Source of the DNA: Acididesulfobacillus acetoxydans
GTDB taxonomy: Bacteria > Bacillota > Desulfitobacteriia > Desulfitobacteriales > Desulfitobacteriaceae
Direction of reading: 5' to 3'
NCBI RefSeq assembly: GCF_902729405.1
Contig: NZ_LR746496.1
Coordinates: 186,001 to 250,000 of the forward strand
Length of the DNA stretch: 64,000 bases
A program made the position numbers and the translations under genes. This document shows, in pieces, positions 16,649-25,616 of the stretch (positions are counted from its first letter, which is position 1; each line of letters begins with the position of its first letter). Under the pieces are notes generated by a model. That model saw only the letters and a program-made list of their open reading frames with translations. It was not told the DNA's origin and searched no databases.

Positions 16649-18046
16649 TTACCCCCGGCACATCTCCCGCGCCTCTTCCCAGGACATGCAAAGTCTGATG
16701 ATATCTTCTTCCACCAGCGGGTTCCCGCTCTGCACCTCGATAAACTCCAGATCCGTCAAAGCCAGAATCCCATGCCGCATTCCGGCGGGGATCTCCAACA
16801 CGTCCCCGGCCTCCACCCGCCGCATCACTCCATCCCGGGCAAATTCCCCTTCGCCCTGAATCACGGTCCAGACCTCGCTCCGGTGGCGATGCTGCTGGTA
16901 GCTCAGGTTCTTCCCGGCCTCTACAGCTATCCTTTTGGTCAAGACCTCCCTGCCGTCGGCAAAGGATGTATAGTCCAAAACCCTGTACCAGCCCCAGCGC
17001 CGCTCTTCATACATTGGCCGTCCGTTCAGGTGCCCGACAAGCTCCTTCACCCGTGGGCTTGCGTCCCGCCGGGTAACGAGGATGCCGTCCGGTCCTGCCG
17101 CCACGATGAGGTCTTGGCAGCCGAGCACGGCCACCGGGATATCCAGCTCGTTCAGCACGTGCGTTCTCACACTGTCCGCACTGAGGATTCCCCTGCCGCT
17201 GACCGGCTCTGTCATCTCGTCCGTTAAAGTATTCCAGGTTCCAAGGTCTTTCCATTCACCGTCATAGTCCACCACCACGATATGTTCGGTTTTCTCGACC
17301 ACTTCGTAGTCGAAGCTGTTCTTCGGCAGTTCCCCATACTGTTCCAGGAGTTCCTGATAATTTTCCGAGAAACCCATCTCCCGCAGCCGATCCAGCGCGA
17401 AGCCCAGACGAAAAGCAAAGATACCGCAGTTCCAGAGCGCTCCCTGATCCATCAAGGCCTGGGCTGTCTCTGTGTCGGGCTTTTCCCGGAAAGCTCTGAC
17501 TCCGCGGAAGGACGATTCGTCATTTTGTCCGTCATTTCGTTGGGTGAGCCGCTCGGCATATTCCGGGATAATGTAACCGTACTTTGTCGAGGGAAAAGAG
17601 GGAACAACCCCCATGAGGGCCAGCTCCGCCCCGGAATCGCGCAGAGCCGTCTCCAAAGACTGCGCTCTGCGGAAGAAGCGGTCTTCCACATAGGGATCCA
17701 CCGGCAGGACCATGACAACCTCGTCGCGCGCCACCCCGGCCACAGAGTGCAAATAGCCGGCAGCCAGCGCTATGGCCGGAAAAGTATCCCTCCGCTCGGG
17801 CTCAACGATCAGCCGGACATCCGGACCCAATTGACTCTGGACCATGTCCACCTGAGCCCGTCCCGTGGCGATCACGGCAGAATCCGCTAAACCCGCCGCG
17901 CCCAGTTGCCCCCAAACCCTCTGGACCATAGATACCGGGCTCCCCGCTTCGTCGCGCAGAACCTTCAGGAATTGCTTCGATCGGGCATCATTAGACAATG
18001 GCCACAGCCTTTTCCCGGAACCGCCTGACAGTAGAACTAAATGCAT
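16649..18046 (-). CDS. manC: Mannose-1-phosphate guanylyltransferase / mannose-6-phosphate isomerase, type II
   Basis: A 465-residue ManC/CpsB-type protein. From ATG 18046 it reads MHLVLLSGGSGKRLWPLSND, the nucleotidyltransferase signature, followed by SKQFLKVL. FREKPDTETA and WNCGIFAFR are typical of GDP-mannose pyrophosphorylases. The C-terminal cupin (about residue 350 on; LSYQQHRHRSEVWTVIQGEG) is the mannose-6-phosphate isomerase-type domain. It makes GDP-mannose, the precursor for the gmd and rmd products encoded at the other end of the cluster. The start was moved 12 codons inside the longest frame because GGGGGAAAAG precedes this ATG and the family begins here. It is the last gene of the polysaccharide cluster. 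Confidence 0.93.
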   Translation of the reverse strand: MHLVLLSGGSGKRLWPLSNDARSKQFLKVLRDEAGSPVSMVQRVWGQLGAAGLADSAVIATGRAQVDMVQSQLGPDVRLIVEPERRDTFPAIALAAGYLHSVAGVARDEVVMVLPVDPYVEDRFFRRAQSLETALRDSGAELALMGVVPSFPSTKYGYIIPEYAERLTQRNDGQNDESSFRGVRAFREKPDTETAQALMDQGALWNCGIFAFRLGFALDRLREMGFSENYQELLEQYGELPKNSFDYEVVEKTEHIVVVDYDGEWKDLGTWNTLTDEMTEPVSGRGILSADSVRTHVLNELDIPVAVLGCQDLIVAAGPDGILVTRRDASPRVKELVGHLNGRPMYEERRWGWYRVLDYTSFADGREVLTKRIAVEAGKNLSYQQHRHRSEVWTVIQGEGEFARDGVMRRVEAGDVLEIPAGMRHGILALTDLEFIEVQSGNPLVEEDIIRLCMSWEEAREMCRG

Positions 18047-18190
18047 GATCTTTTCCCCCATATCAAAATATACGCCTGCCATTCGTCGAACTCCTCGTAC
18101 CCTGTGCTGACTGCCAACGCATAATCACCGACGTCTGCCACCATCTTAAGGCACGCGCCTACCCGCGTGTCTATAACACGTGTCCGGAAA

Positions 18191-19294
18191 TCACACCATC
18201 CCCTCAATGAGCTTGGTGAAAGCTTCTTTAAACTTCTCTTTACCGAAGCGCTCCGCTTCCGCCCTGAGGCGCTCCGGCCTGAAGGCCCCGTCTGCCCCCG
18301 CCAAGGATCTCTCCAGACGCACAATGCCCTCCTCCAATCCCGCCACACTTTGCTCAGCAAAAAGGATGCCCGTTTCTCCGTCCCGGAGAATATCCAAGGC
18401 ACCTCCTCTGTTATAAGCGACCACGGGACAGCCGGACGCCAAGGCTTCCACCATCGTCAGACCGAAATCCTCTTCTCCCGGGAAGAGAAAACCCTTCGCT
18501 CTGGCTAAACAATCAGCAACCGCTTCTTCACTCTGCCAACCGAGAAACCGGATATCCGCCCCTGTCGGACACTTTCGTTTGAGGGCTTCTTCTTCAGGCC
18601 CGACACCGATGACGAGGAGTCGCCGCTGCAGACGAAGACAAGCCTCGACGGCTAAATCCACACGCTTGTAGGAAACCAGCCGGGAAACGACAACGTAATA
18701 ATCCTCCCTGGGCTCATCCGCGCGGAAGCGGCTGAGATCCACCGGCGGGGCCAGAACGGAAGAGGCCGCACCATAATGTTTGCGGATGCGCGCAGCCACG
18801 GATCGTGAAATGGCGACAAACCGATCCACCCGCTGGGCACTGATATAATCCCAGAGGCGAATCCGGTGAAGAGACCAGGCCGCCAGCCAGCGCTTCGGCC
18901 CATGAAGGGTATGGACGTAATCGTAGTACATATCCCAGGCATAGCGCATCGGGGTATAACAATAACAGACGTGCAAGGTTTCCGGGCGGGTCAGAACCCC
19001 CTTGGCGCAGGCGTGCGAACTGCTGATCACGAGATCATAACCGCTCAAATCAAACTGCTCGAAAGCATAGGGCATCCAGGGCAAGAGCCTTTGATGCCGC
19101 CGCAGCCATCGGGGCAGACGTTGCAGAAAAGATGTGCGCACATCCGCCTGAGCCAGGCAGTCGGCTAGTTTTTCCGGCTCAAATAAAGTGGTATAGATCG
19201 GTGCCTCGGGGAACAGTTCGCGCAGAACGCAGAGAACCCGCTCGGCGCCTCCCATATTCGTGAGCCAGTCATGGACAAGAGCAACTTTCATCAT
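18191..19294 (-). CDS. Glycosyltransferase family 4 (WbaZ-like)
   Basis: A 367-residue GT4 enzyme with two Rossmann halves. The N-terminus VALVHDWLTNMGGAERVL is the acceptor-side loop, and CYCYTPMRYAWDMYYDYV is typical of mannosyl/rhamnosyltransferases annotated as WbaZ. The donor-side signature is GFLFPGEEDFGLTMVEALAS followed by GCPVVAYNRGG, containing the E-x7-E nucleotide-sugar motif. It would transfer mannose or rhamnose from a GDP-sugar in the cytoplasm. Its ATG overlaps the stop of the preceding Wzt_C gene (AAATGATG), so translation is coupled. Donor and linkage are not determinable from sequence. Confidence 0.9.
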   Translation of the reverse strand: MMKVALVHDWLTNMGGAERVLCVLRELFPEAPIYTTLFEPEKLADCLAQADVRTSFLQRLPRWLRRHQRLLPWMPYAFEQFDLSGYDLVISSSHACAKGVLTRPETLHVCYCYTPMRYAWDMYYDYVHTLHGPKRWLAAWSLHRIRLWDYISAQRVDRFVAISRSVAARIRKHYGAASSVLAPPVDLSRFRADEPREDYYVVVSRLVSYKRVDLAVEACLRLQRRLLVIGVGPEEEALKRKCPTGADIRFLGWQSEEAVADCLARAKGFLFPGEEDFGLTMVEALASGCPVVAYNRGGALDILRDGETGILFAEQSVAGLEEGIVRLERSLAGADGAFRPERLRAEAERFGKEKFKEAFTKLIEGMV

Positions 19295-20067
19295 TTCACC
19301 CTCACGCGGCAGTCGGCAAAGTGATGACCTGCAACCTGGTCAAACCAAAACACCTGCTCCTGCACCAGAGTCATCCTTAACAGATAATCGCCGGGACCCG
19401 GCGGGCTGAGCACACTGAGCCTGTAGGTACCGTGACCGAGCGCCGGCACCGGAGGAAGCAGAAAGGAACGGTCCCCGTCAAAAACGGCTATTGTACGGTC
19501 GTCGACCCTCAGCCAATGATAAGAAAGATGCACCGGATTCGGCGGATGGCTCGCCAAATCCCTGCCTGAGTTGTTCATCACGTTTACCCCGACACTGAAC
19601 CGCGTGCCGCAGGGAATCTCCATCGGAGCCTCCATAACCTCTAACGCGACCTTCGCAGCTACGTCAAGTGGCAACGATTCGCTCAGTTTCACCGGTTCAT
19701 ACGATAACGCCGGATACAGCCCCGCGATTCCCACAAAAAATTCCCTCTTAAATCCGCTGACCGTAAAATCACAGGCCCGCTCCTTCCAGTGATAGCAAGT
19801 CTGCCGGTGGGAACCGCCTGTGTGCAGTGCCACCGTCAGATGGTAGAGTCCTTCGCCCAGATCCATTTTAAACGCAAAAGCAAGGCTCACGATCCGCCCC
19901 ACCTGAACCGCGATTTCCTTTGCCAGATGATAAGTATTCGTTCCGAACACCACTTGTCCATAGTCGTCTTTAATGCTTATTCCGGCAGTGAGATGATCCT
20001 CGTCGACACGGGCGCGGATGATGATCCGGATCAGCGCCTCTTCGCCGGCTGAGCAGTTTCTGGATTG
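19291..20067 (-). pseudogene. Orphan Wzt C-terminal-like domain plus beta-sandwich domain, 5'-truncated
   Basis: The open frame runs from just after a TAG at 20068 to 19291 (258 codons). It first encodes GEEALIRIIIRARVDEDHL, then AGISIKDDYGQVVFGTNTYH, the pattern of the Wzt C-terminal glycan-recognition domain. A second beta domain (about residues 175-258) follows with NPVHLSYHWLRVDD and LVQEQVFWFDQVAG, also present in the 21688 and 23951 genes. There is no ATPase half and no good start codon: GTGs at 19953 and 19950 fall inside the first domain. The 140 bp upstream is non-coding. It may be the tail of a lost wzt gene or a rearranged gene using a non-standard start. The 3' end is intact and coupled to the next GT4 gene. 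Confidence 0.7.
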
Positions 20068-20204
20068 CTACAGAAATTAACCATCAATGTCGGCCTTCCC
20101 GCATCAGTCCGAGGCAAAAACAGACTAGCTCGCCTTTACAGGAATATCCGGAAAAGCAGACCATTATGCTATCAATGAACCTCCGCAGATCCTCGAGTAT
20201 GCCT

Positions 20205-20627
20205 TCACGGCTTTTCCCGCTCTTTAAAAACGAATGCCTTGGTTAGGTTAAAGTTCAGAAAGAGACCCGAAAGAGACCCCATTCCTACTGCTATCCATAA
20301 ACGCTGGGTTTTCAATTGGAAAAGATACACAGTGACCGCAAAAACGAGATAATTCAAAAGGGCTCCGGGTGCGTTGGCGGAAAGGAATCGTAACCATTCT
20401 TGGGTTTTCTTGACCTTCCCTCGGACCCTCCGAAAGGTGATAATTCTATTAAGTGCCCATGTTGTCGATGCCGCAGCCACGTACGAGCAAACCCTAATCA
20501 CGTACGGACTAGCTTGAAATATTGACACAAGGACTGTTAATGTAGCTGAATCTACGATAAACCCTACAATGCCGACCATTCCAAAAAGAATAAACTGTTT
20601 TACGTTCTTACTGGTTTTGATGACCAA
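20205..20627 (-). CDS. GtrA-family membrane protein
   Basis: A 140-residue protein with four predicted membrane spans. It shows the GtrA features FILFGMVGIVGFIVDSATL, ALNRIITFRR and GLFLNFNLTKAFVFKER. GtrA proteins are proposed flippases for undecaprenyl-phosphate-linked monosaccharides. They are often encoded beside a GT2 enzyme that charges the lipid carrier, as here with the gene at 20747. Together they would supply sugar side branches on the outer face of the membrane, added by a GT-C enzyme such as the one at 21688. Sequence here is AT-richer than manC. Confidence 0.9.
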   Translation of the reverse strand: MVIKTSKNVKQFILFGMVGIVGFIVDSATLTVLVSIFQASPYVIRVCSYVAAASTTWALNRIITFRRVRGKVKKTQEWLRFLSANAPGALLNYLVFAVTVYLFQLKTQRLWIAVGMGSLSGLFLNFNLTKAFVFKEREKP

Positions 20628-20746
20628 ATTCTCTTACCTCTACACATCTTCTAAAACTGGGAACCTTGCGCCTCCTATAAGACGGATTATCCTTTATGCA
20701 AACGAACACGGCAGACCCCGTGAGCCTTCCAATTATGCATTCATCA

Positions 20747-21664
20747 TTAATCAGAATATCCTTTAATGGACAAATACTGTAGCATTCTCGCCTCTCGTCT
20801 ACCTCTCGTAACTGTATCCAGTATAATGCCGCAAGTAAAGCTCAAAAATGCGCTTAACATGATGCCCATAGACAGAATAGCTGTCGGTAAGCGCGGAACA
20901 AGGCCGGTCTGCAGATATGTTATGACAACTGGAAAGACCATGCCACATGCTACTATCAATAGTATGGAGCCCAGTATTCCGAAAAACGCCAATGGGCGCT
21001 CCTGCTTGAACAAATTTATAATCAGCGTCAAGATCCTTACGCCATCACGATACGTCCTAAGTTTACTGCTGGATCCGTCGGGTCTGCCTCTATAGTCCCC
21101 ATAAACATGAGCTATGGGTACCCCCAGTATCAACGCATGCACCGCGAGCTCCGTTTCTATTTCAAAACCGCTAGACAGTAGGGGAAAAGATTTCACAAAC
21201 CTTTTTGAAAGCACCTTGTACCCAGATAGCATATCCTCTACCCTGCTTCCAAACAGAAACCGAACAGAACCCGTGAGCAGCCTGTTACCTATTTTATGTC
21301 CGGCACGATAGGCGTCCTCTTGATCGTTTATCCTTACCGCGTTTACAAAATCGCACTGTTCCTCCCTAGCTATCTCCACCATATCAGCTGCCACAGATGC
21401 ATCATAAGTATCATCACCATCCACCAAGACATAATAATCCGCTTCGATATCCCTAAACATTCTCCGGACTACGTTCCCTTTTCCCTGCTGAGTTTCACTT
21501 TTAACGATCGCACCACATTCTGTGGCAACAATTTTTGTTTTATCAGTTGAATTATTATCGTATACGTAAACCCTCGCCATCGGTAACACTTCGTTGAAGC
21601 TCTTGACCACCCTGCAGATAGTCAGCTCCTCATTATAACACGGAATCAAAACCGCAATCTCCAT
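20747..21664 (-). CDS. GT2 polyprenyl-phosphate glycosyltransferase (DPM1/GtrB-like)
   Basis: A 305-residue family 2 glycosyltransferase. The GT-A fold begins IAVLIPCYNEELTICRVVKSF and contains YVYDNNSTDKT and the acidic metal site VDGDDTYDA. Two C-terminal membrane spans (about residues 225-245 and 260-285) are characteristic of bacterial dolichol-phosphate-mannose-synthase-like enzymes. It would transfer a hexose from a nucleotide sugar to undecaprenyl phosphate on the cytoplasmic side. The adjacent GtrA protein would flip the product and the polytopic protein at 21688 could use it. The sugar is unknown. Confidence 0.9.
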   Translation of the reverse strand: MEIAVLIPCYNEELTICRVVKSFNEVLPMARVYVYDNNSTDKTKIVATECGAIVKSETQQGKGNVVRRMFRDIEADYYVLVDGDDTYDASVAADMVEIAREEQCDFVNAVRINDQEDAYRAGHKIGNRLLTGSVRFLFGSRVEDMLSGYKVLSKRFVKSFPLLSSGFEIETELAVHALILGVPIAHVYGDYRGRPDGSSSKLRTYRDGVRILTLIINLFKQERPLAFFGILGSILLIVACGMVFPVVITYLQTGLVPRLPTAILSMGIMLSAFLSFTCGIILDTVTRGRREARMLQYLSIKGYSD

Positions 21665-21687
21665 AATTCCTCCTCATTACATGAGTC

Positions 21688-23883
21688 CTAATGAACAACT
21701 ATTGTCGTCTGGAACGGTGCGGGGCCCTTATCACTAAACCATCTCACACCTTCCTGTACCATGTCAACCTGAAGAATATATTTTCCCGGAACTTCTGGCG
21801 TCTTTATGTCTAAGTCAATTACTTGGTCTTTGCCTGGTTCTAAATCCTTGAGAAGCTGGCCTCTACCATCATCATGAATAACCACTTTCCCCGTTCCGGT
21901 CAACCAATGGTCCCCAATATCAACTCGCTTATCACCCGCCATTGGCCAAGCTATATTGCTCGCATTTTTTACCTTGAAAGATAGTTCTAAAGCTTGGCCG
22001 TGCGTCACTTCTCTCGGAACAGGCGTTATAGCGGTTATACTTACCCTATCTGCAGCCTTTGGTAGCGCCGCCCCATAGCTGTACTGCCGATCAACGCTTT
22101 TGTTGCTTGAGACCCTGATCAATAGATCATTCAACTTTGTATATGTGGAATAATAGGGAACTATGAATCGTCTAACCGATACCACTCCGAGATTATAAGC
22201 CTCCAATGTTCTCTGGACCCCCGTAAAATCACTACTCATACAAATAGTATAAATATTCTTGTTCGCATTCTTCATGAGAAATCTCTCCATTTCACCATTT
22301 GGAGGGCGAAATCCCCTTAGAAAGGCAAAGGGAACATCAGACTTAAGTTCAATTTCTATTCCGCTCGTTAACGGGCTGGTGTCCAACCATGCTCCGACAG
22401 TTCGGAGCACGTGTCGATTACTTGCTGATTGAAAACTCGTCAAATCGTAGTCGTGAAGTATATCTCTACTCTCCTCCAAGAATCTTACCTTGTTGCCAAA
22501 AACCGTAGGGTTTGAGGACCAATTGTATGAAAGAGAAAAATCGAGTGCGCTAAGTATCTGGACCTGCAACCCCACAATCAAAATAAAGACCATTATAATG
22601 CCAAGAAGGCTTCTAAAATAGAGTCTATATAGAGCATCAATGGTAACGATAAAAAGCAATCCTCCAAGTATATCAAGAAAAATGGCGTAGCGAATGTATC
22701 CGGTGGAGATACTCCATAATACAGCACTAACGATAAATATAGCGGATAGCGGAAGAATGGAGTCATGTTTCTTCTTGGTCAAGACAGCCAGCGGAATTGC
22801 CAGTATACCCAATAATAGCCGTCCGGAATAATGCGCCAACTCAGATATTCGGTTAGGCAAAAAATTCGCCATGATAGGCCAAAGAACTTTCTCGGAGTTG
22901 CTAATTGGGCCCCACCTTAAGTCCTTAAAATTAGTAGAAGACCAGAAAGGGGAGTGGAACAATCCGTTGTAAAACGGGAAAATCGGATTGCCTGTCTTAA
23001 CCCACATGAACAGATGAAAAGGGAATAAACCTATAAGCAAAGAAGGAAGCATAAGGATTACCTGCAAAATTTCGAGCTTTCCCTGGCGGTACTGGGTAAA
23101 CAGCTCCACTATCAATATCGGAACAACAAAGATGATATTCGTCAGCTTTAAAGCGATCACTAGTCCACCAAAAAAGGACATATATACCACTTTATAGCTT
23201 CGGCTGACTTTAGGCTCTTTCTCTAGCAAAACATTCAGTAGATGAACCAGTAGCGGCAGCGCAAGCAAATCTATCATGTAGGTGTTAATTTCATAGAATA
23301 TGTTTTCACAGAGCAAAATCGCTAGGACACTCAAGCTGATCATTTGGTCATTCTTGAACATTTTCGAAAGCAGATTTCTGAGTTCCACGGCCAGCCATAT
23401 TATCGCTAATAAATTGCCTATTGTCCCCAATCTATATCCCAGAAAGAACCTGAATATCCCCAAAATCATGTCGGGCAACGAGTTAGGGAGAAGATTATAG
23501 TCAACGTCACTTCTCGGCATGATTGTCCCCGCAAGTGACCTCTGCGCTTCAAGGAGATGATAGTTTAGTACGTCGTAAGACGTGTCTGGAAAAGGAAGTC
23601 TTATTAAGAATAGAATAGTAACAGGAACAATAACCATTACGACGAAACCTAGTTTTATCTTGCGTTCTCCCTTAAATCCATCGTAATATTTAAGGAAAAT
23701 CATCCATCCGATGGACGCAAGTAGCACCGTGCAGATCCATGCAGCTATATCGTTGGGGACAAGCCACATCATCTGTCTAACCAATGCTAACAAATAGAAA
23801 TACATAAGAGCGGATCCAATATCAATTCCCTTAATTCTAAGCAATGCAGCTTTGATTCTAAGACCGATGCCATCTACTTCCAA
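21688..23883 (-). CDS. Polytopic GT-C-like membrane glycosyltransferase with C-terminal beta domain
   Basis: A 731-residue protein with about a dozen hydrophobic segments in residues 20-440, followed by an extracytoplasmic part. The first large loop contains LPFPDTSYDVLNYHLLEAQ; the D-x-x-x-x-H/E-type acidic loop resembles lipid-sugar-dependent GT-C enzymes. The last 100 residues (about 625-731) form a beta-sandwich with DIGDHWLTGTGKVVIHDDGR and YILQVDMVQEGVRWF. This is the same module as in the 19291 and 23951 genes. With the GT2/GtrA pair it plausibly completes a three-component system decorating the exported glycan. No exact family name can be given; function is inferred from topology and context. 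Confidence 0.75.
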   Translation of the reverse strand: MEVDGIGLRIKAALLRIKGIDIGSALMYFYLLALVRQMMWLVPNDIAAWICTVLLASIGWMIFLKYYDGFKGERKIKLGFVVMVIVPVTILFLIRLPFPDTSYDVLNYHLLEAQRSLAGTIMPRSDVDYNLLPNSLPDMILGIFRFFLGYRLGTIGNLLAIIWLAVELRNLLSKMFKNDQMISLSVLAILLCENIFYEINTYMIDLLALPLLVHLLNVLLEKEPKVSRSYKVVYMSFFGGLVIALKLTNIIFVVPILIVELFTQYRQGKLEILQVILMLPSLLIGLFPFHLFMWVKTGNPIFPFYNGLFHSPFWSSTNFKDLRWGPISNSEKVLWPIMANFLPNRISELAHYSGRLLLGILAIPLAVLTKKKHDSILPLSAIFIVSAVLWSISTGYIRYAIFLDILGGLLFIVTIDALYRLYFRSLLGIIMVFILIVGLQVQILSALDFSLSYNWSSNPTVFGNKVRFLEESRDILHDYDLTSFQSASNRHVLRTVGAWLDTSPLTSGIEIELKSDVPFAFLRGFRPPNGEMERFLMKNANKNIYTICMSSDFTGVQRTLEAYNLGVVSVRRFIVPYYSTYTKLNDLLIRVSSNKSVDRQYSYGAALPKAADRVSITAITPVPREVTHGQALELSFKVKNASNIAWPMAGDKRVDIGDHWLTGTGKVVIHDDGRGQLLKDLEPGKDQVIDLDIKTPEVPGKYILQVDMVQEGVRWFSDKGPAPFQTTIVVH

Positions 23884-23950
23884 ATAGGCTCACCGCTTCC
23901 ACGCTTTTTTCGATTTAGCCTTCTTCAAGGGCGTTCCGCATACTGCAGTC

Positions 23951-24442
23951 TCACTTGTTGAGAAGAGTAAGGGGTATTATCTCTCCTCCCCTCTCTCCAA
24001 ACCACGTCACCCCCTCTTGTACCATATCCAGTTGTATCACATAGCTTCCCGGATGTTCTGGAGCCTTCATCTCTACGGGCAGAGTTACCTGTTGCCCCGG
24101 TTGTAGATCGGTTTGGAGGTTCGTTCGCAACCCATCATCGACAACCATCTTTTTATGATTATCCAAAATGTGATAAGACATATGGACGGGATTAGGCCCA
24201 CTGGCCGGCCAGATAAAATTGCTCGTGTTTTTCACCGTCACATTCACACTTAGGGTCTGTCCGGGCCTGCCTTCTATCGTTTGCTTCGCAATGGTGAACT
24301 GTTCCCCGTAGACTTTGGCCGCTTGATTCAAGCCGTTACGCACCATGTAATGCGCGCTCATCATCCGTGCGTTGAAAACGAGCATGGTCAAAATGAGAAG
24401 AGGCAGGGCAAACATCGCTCCGGTTTCCGTCTTACGCTTCAC
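23951..24442 (-). CDS. Membrane-anchored single beta-domain protein
   Basis: A 163-residue protein from GTG 24442. It has one N-terminal membrane segment (FALPLLILTMLVFN) and then an extracytoplasmic beta-sandwich containing NPVHMSYHILDNHKKMVVDD and YVIQLDMVQEGVTWFGERGG. The domain repeats the module at the ends of the 19291 and 21688 products, here alone on a membrane anchor. I recognise no assigned function. Since the module accompanies glycan-assembly proteins, it may bind the nascent glycan or hold the enzymes together at the outer membrane face. It lies 15 bp after the GT4 gene at 24458, so it is in the same operon. Confidence 0.8.
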   Translation of the reverse strand: MKRKTETGAMFALPLLILTMLVFNARMMSAHYMVRNGLNQAAKVYGEQFTIAKQTIEGRPGQTLSVNVTVKNTSNFIWPASGPNPVHMSYHILDNHKKMVVDDGLRTNLQTDLQPGQQVTLPVEMKAPEHPGSYVIQLDMVQEGVTWFGERGGEIIPLTLLNK

Positions 24443-24457
24443 TCCGCTGATCCTCCC

Positions 24458-25600
24458 TCATTTTCTAGACTCGTAACATTCCTGGTAAACCGACCACGTC
24501 TTTAGTGCACACTCTTCCCATGTGAACTGGGCAGCCCGTCGAACACCTTTATCCGATAGGGTTTGGCGGAGCTCGTGCGACGATACGACCCGTACAATGG
24601 CGTTGCTGAGTTCTTCGACATCATAAGGATCTACCATTATTCCAGCCTCTCCTACCACTTCCGGCAGTGAGGAAACATTCGAAGTGATCACCGGAACTCC
24701 ACAAGCCATCGCTTCTAAAGGGGGTAGTCCAAAGCCTTCGTAGAGCGATGGATAAACAAAAGCCATCGCCATGTTGTAGAGAGTGGGCAAGTCCTGATCG
24801 GGCACGTAGCCCGTGAAAGTGACATCATGCATCAAGCCCAAATCTTGAACACGTTGGTAAATAGGCCCGTCCAGCCATCCTTTTCCGCCTGCCAATACCA
24901 GCCCTAAAGAAGAACTGCCCAACCGCTGTTTAGCCATGCCATATGCCTCAACCAAACGTTCTAAGTTCTTTCTTGGTTCGATAGTTCCTACATACAGAAG
25001 AAAGTACTCCGGCAGACCATACCTGCTCCGCAGTGTTTGAAAAAGGATCTCGTCTTCCCGATTGCGCCCGAACCCTGACGACACTCCAAGCGGAGTAACT
25101 GCTACCTTGCTGGCCGGGACCTTAAGAAGATCCACAATTTCCCCTTTTGCACTGTGTGAGGCGGTAATGATCCTGTCAGCTGCCCTCATACGATGCTCAA
25201 AGAACCTCAGCATCTCCACCCGTCTCCGGGGATGGTACTGCGGATAGAGCACGTATGACATATCGAAAATGTTAATAACAGTTACCTTCTTGAATGGCCG
25301 AGGGATGTAGTTAGGCTCGTGATACACGTCGAACTTCTGCGAGAGTCCGAGCGCGTCGAAAGGCAGATACTTGTCTAGACTCCTCCCGGCTGGAACAGTG
25401 GTCAACTGGGAAAATAGCTTTTCAGCGGTGTCGCAAGCCTTAGAAGCTATTATGGTGACACCACATACGTCATCAAACTGCAAATATGTTTTGACCAAGT
25501 TGTAGGTGTAGCTTCCTATACCCGCTCGCGAGCTGTGGAGGCTTTGTCCGTCAATAACAACCCTCAATTTGACTTCTACCTCCGGTTCTGGTGCTTTCAT
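24458..25600 (-). CDS. Glycosyltransferase family 4
   Basis: A 380-residue GT4 enzyme. Key features are [20 protein letters not shown] near the N-terminus, [20 protein letters not shown] at the domain junction, and the donor site [19 protein letters not shown] followed by [16 protein letters not shown]. These match mannosyl/rhamnosyl-transferases of the WbdA/MtfB kind. There is no signal peptide, so it acts on the cytoplasmic face. It lies 16 bp from the next gene in a tightly packed operon of four GT4 genes between the methyltransferase and the membrane proteins. Donor and linkage are unknown. Confidence 0.92.
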   Translation of the reverse strand: MKAPEPEVEVKLRVVIDGQSLHSSRAGIGSYTYNLVKTYLQFDDVCGVTIIASKACDTAEKLFSQLTTVPAGRSLDKYLPFDALGLSQKFDVYHEPNYIPRPFKKVTVINIFDMSYVLYPQYHPRRRVEMLRFFEHRMRAADRIITASHSAKGEIVDLLKVPASKVAVTPLGVSSGFGRNREDEILFQTLRSRYGLPEYFLLYVGTIEPRKNLERLVEAYGMAKQRLGSSSLGLVLAGGKGWLDGPIYQRVQDLGLMHDVTFTGYVPDQDLPTLYNMAMAFVYPSLYEGFGLPPLEAMACGVPVITSNVSSLPEVVGEAGIMVDPYDVEELSNAIVRVVSSHELRQTLSDKGVRRAAQFTWEECALKTWSVYQECYESRK

Positions 25601-25616
25601 GGGATCCCAGACCTAC

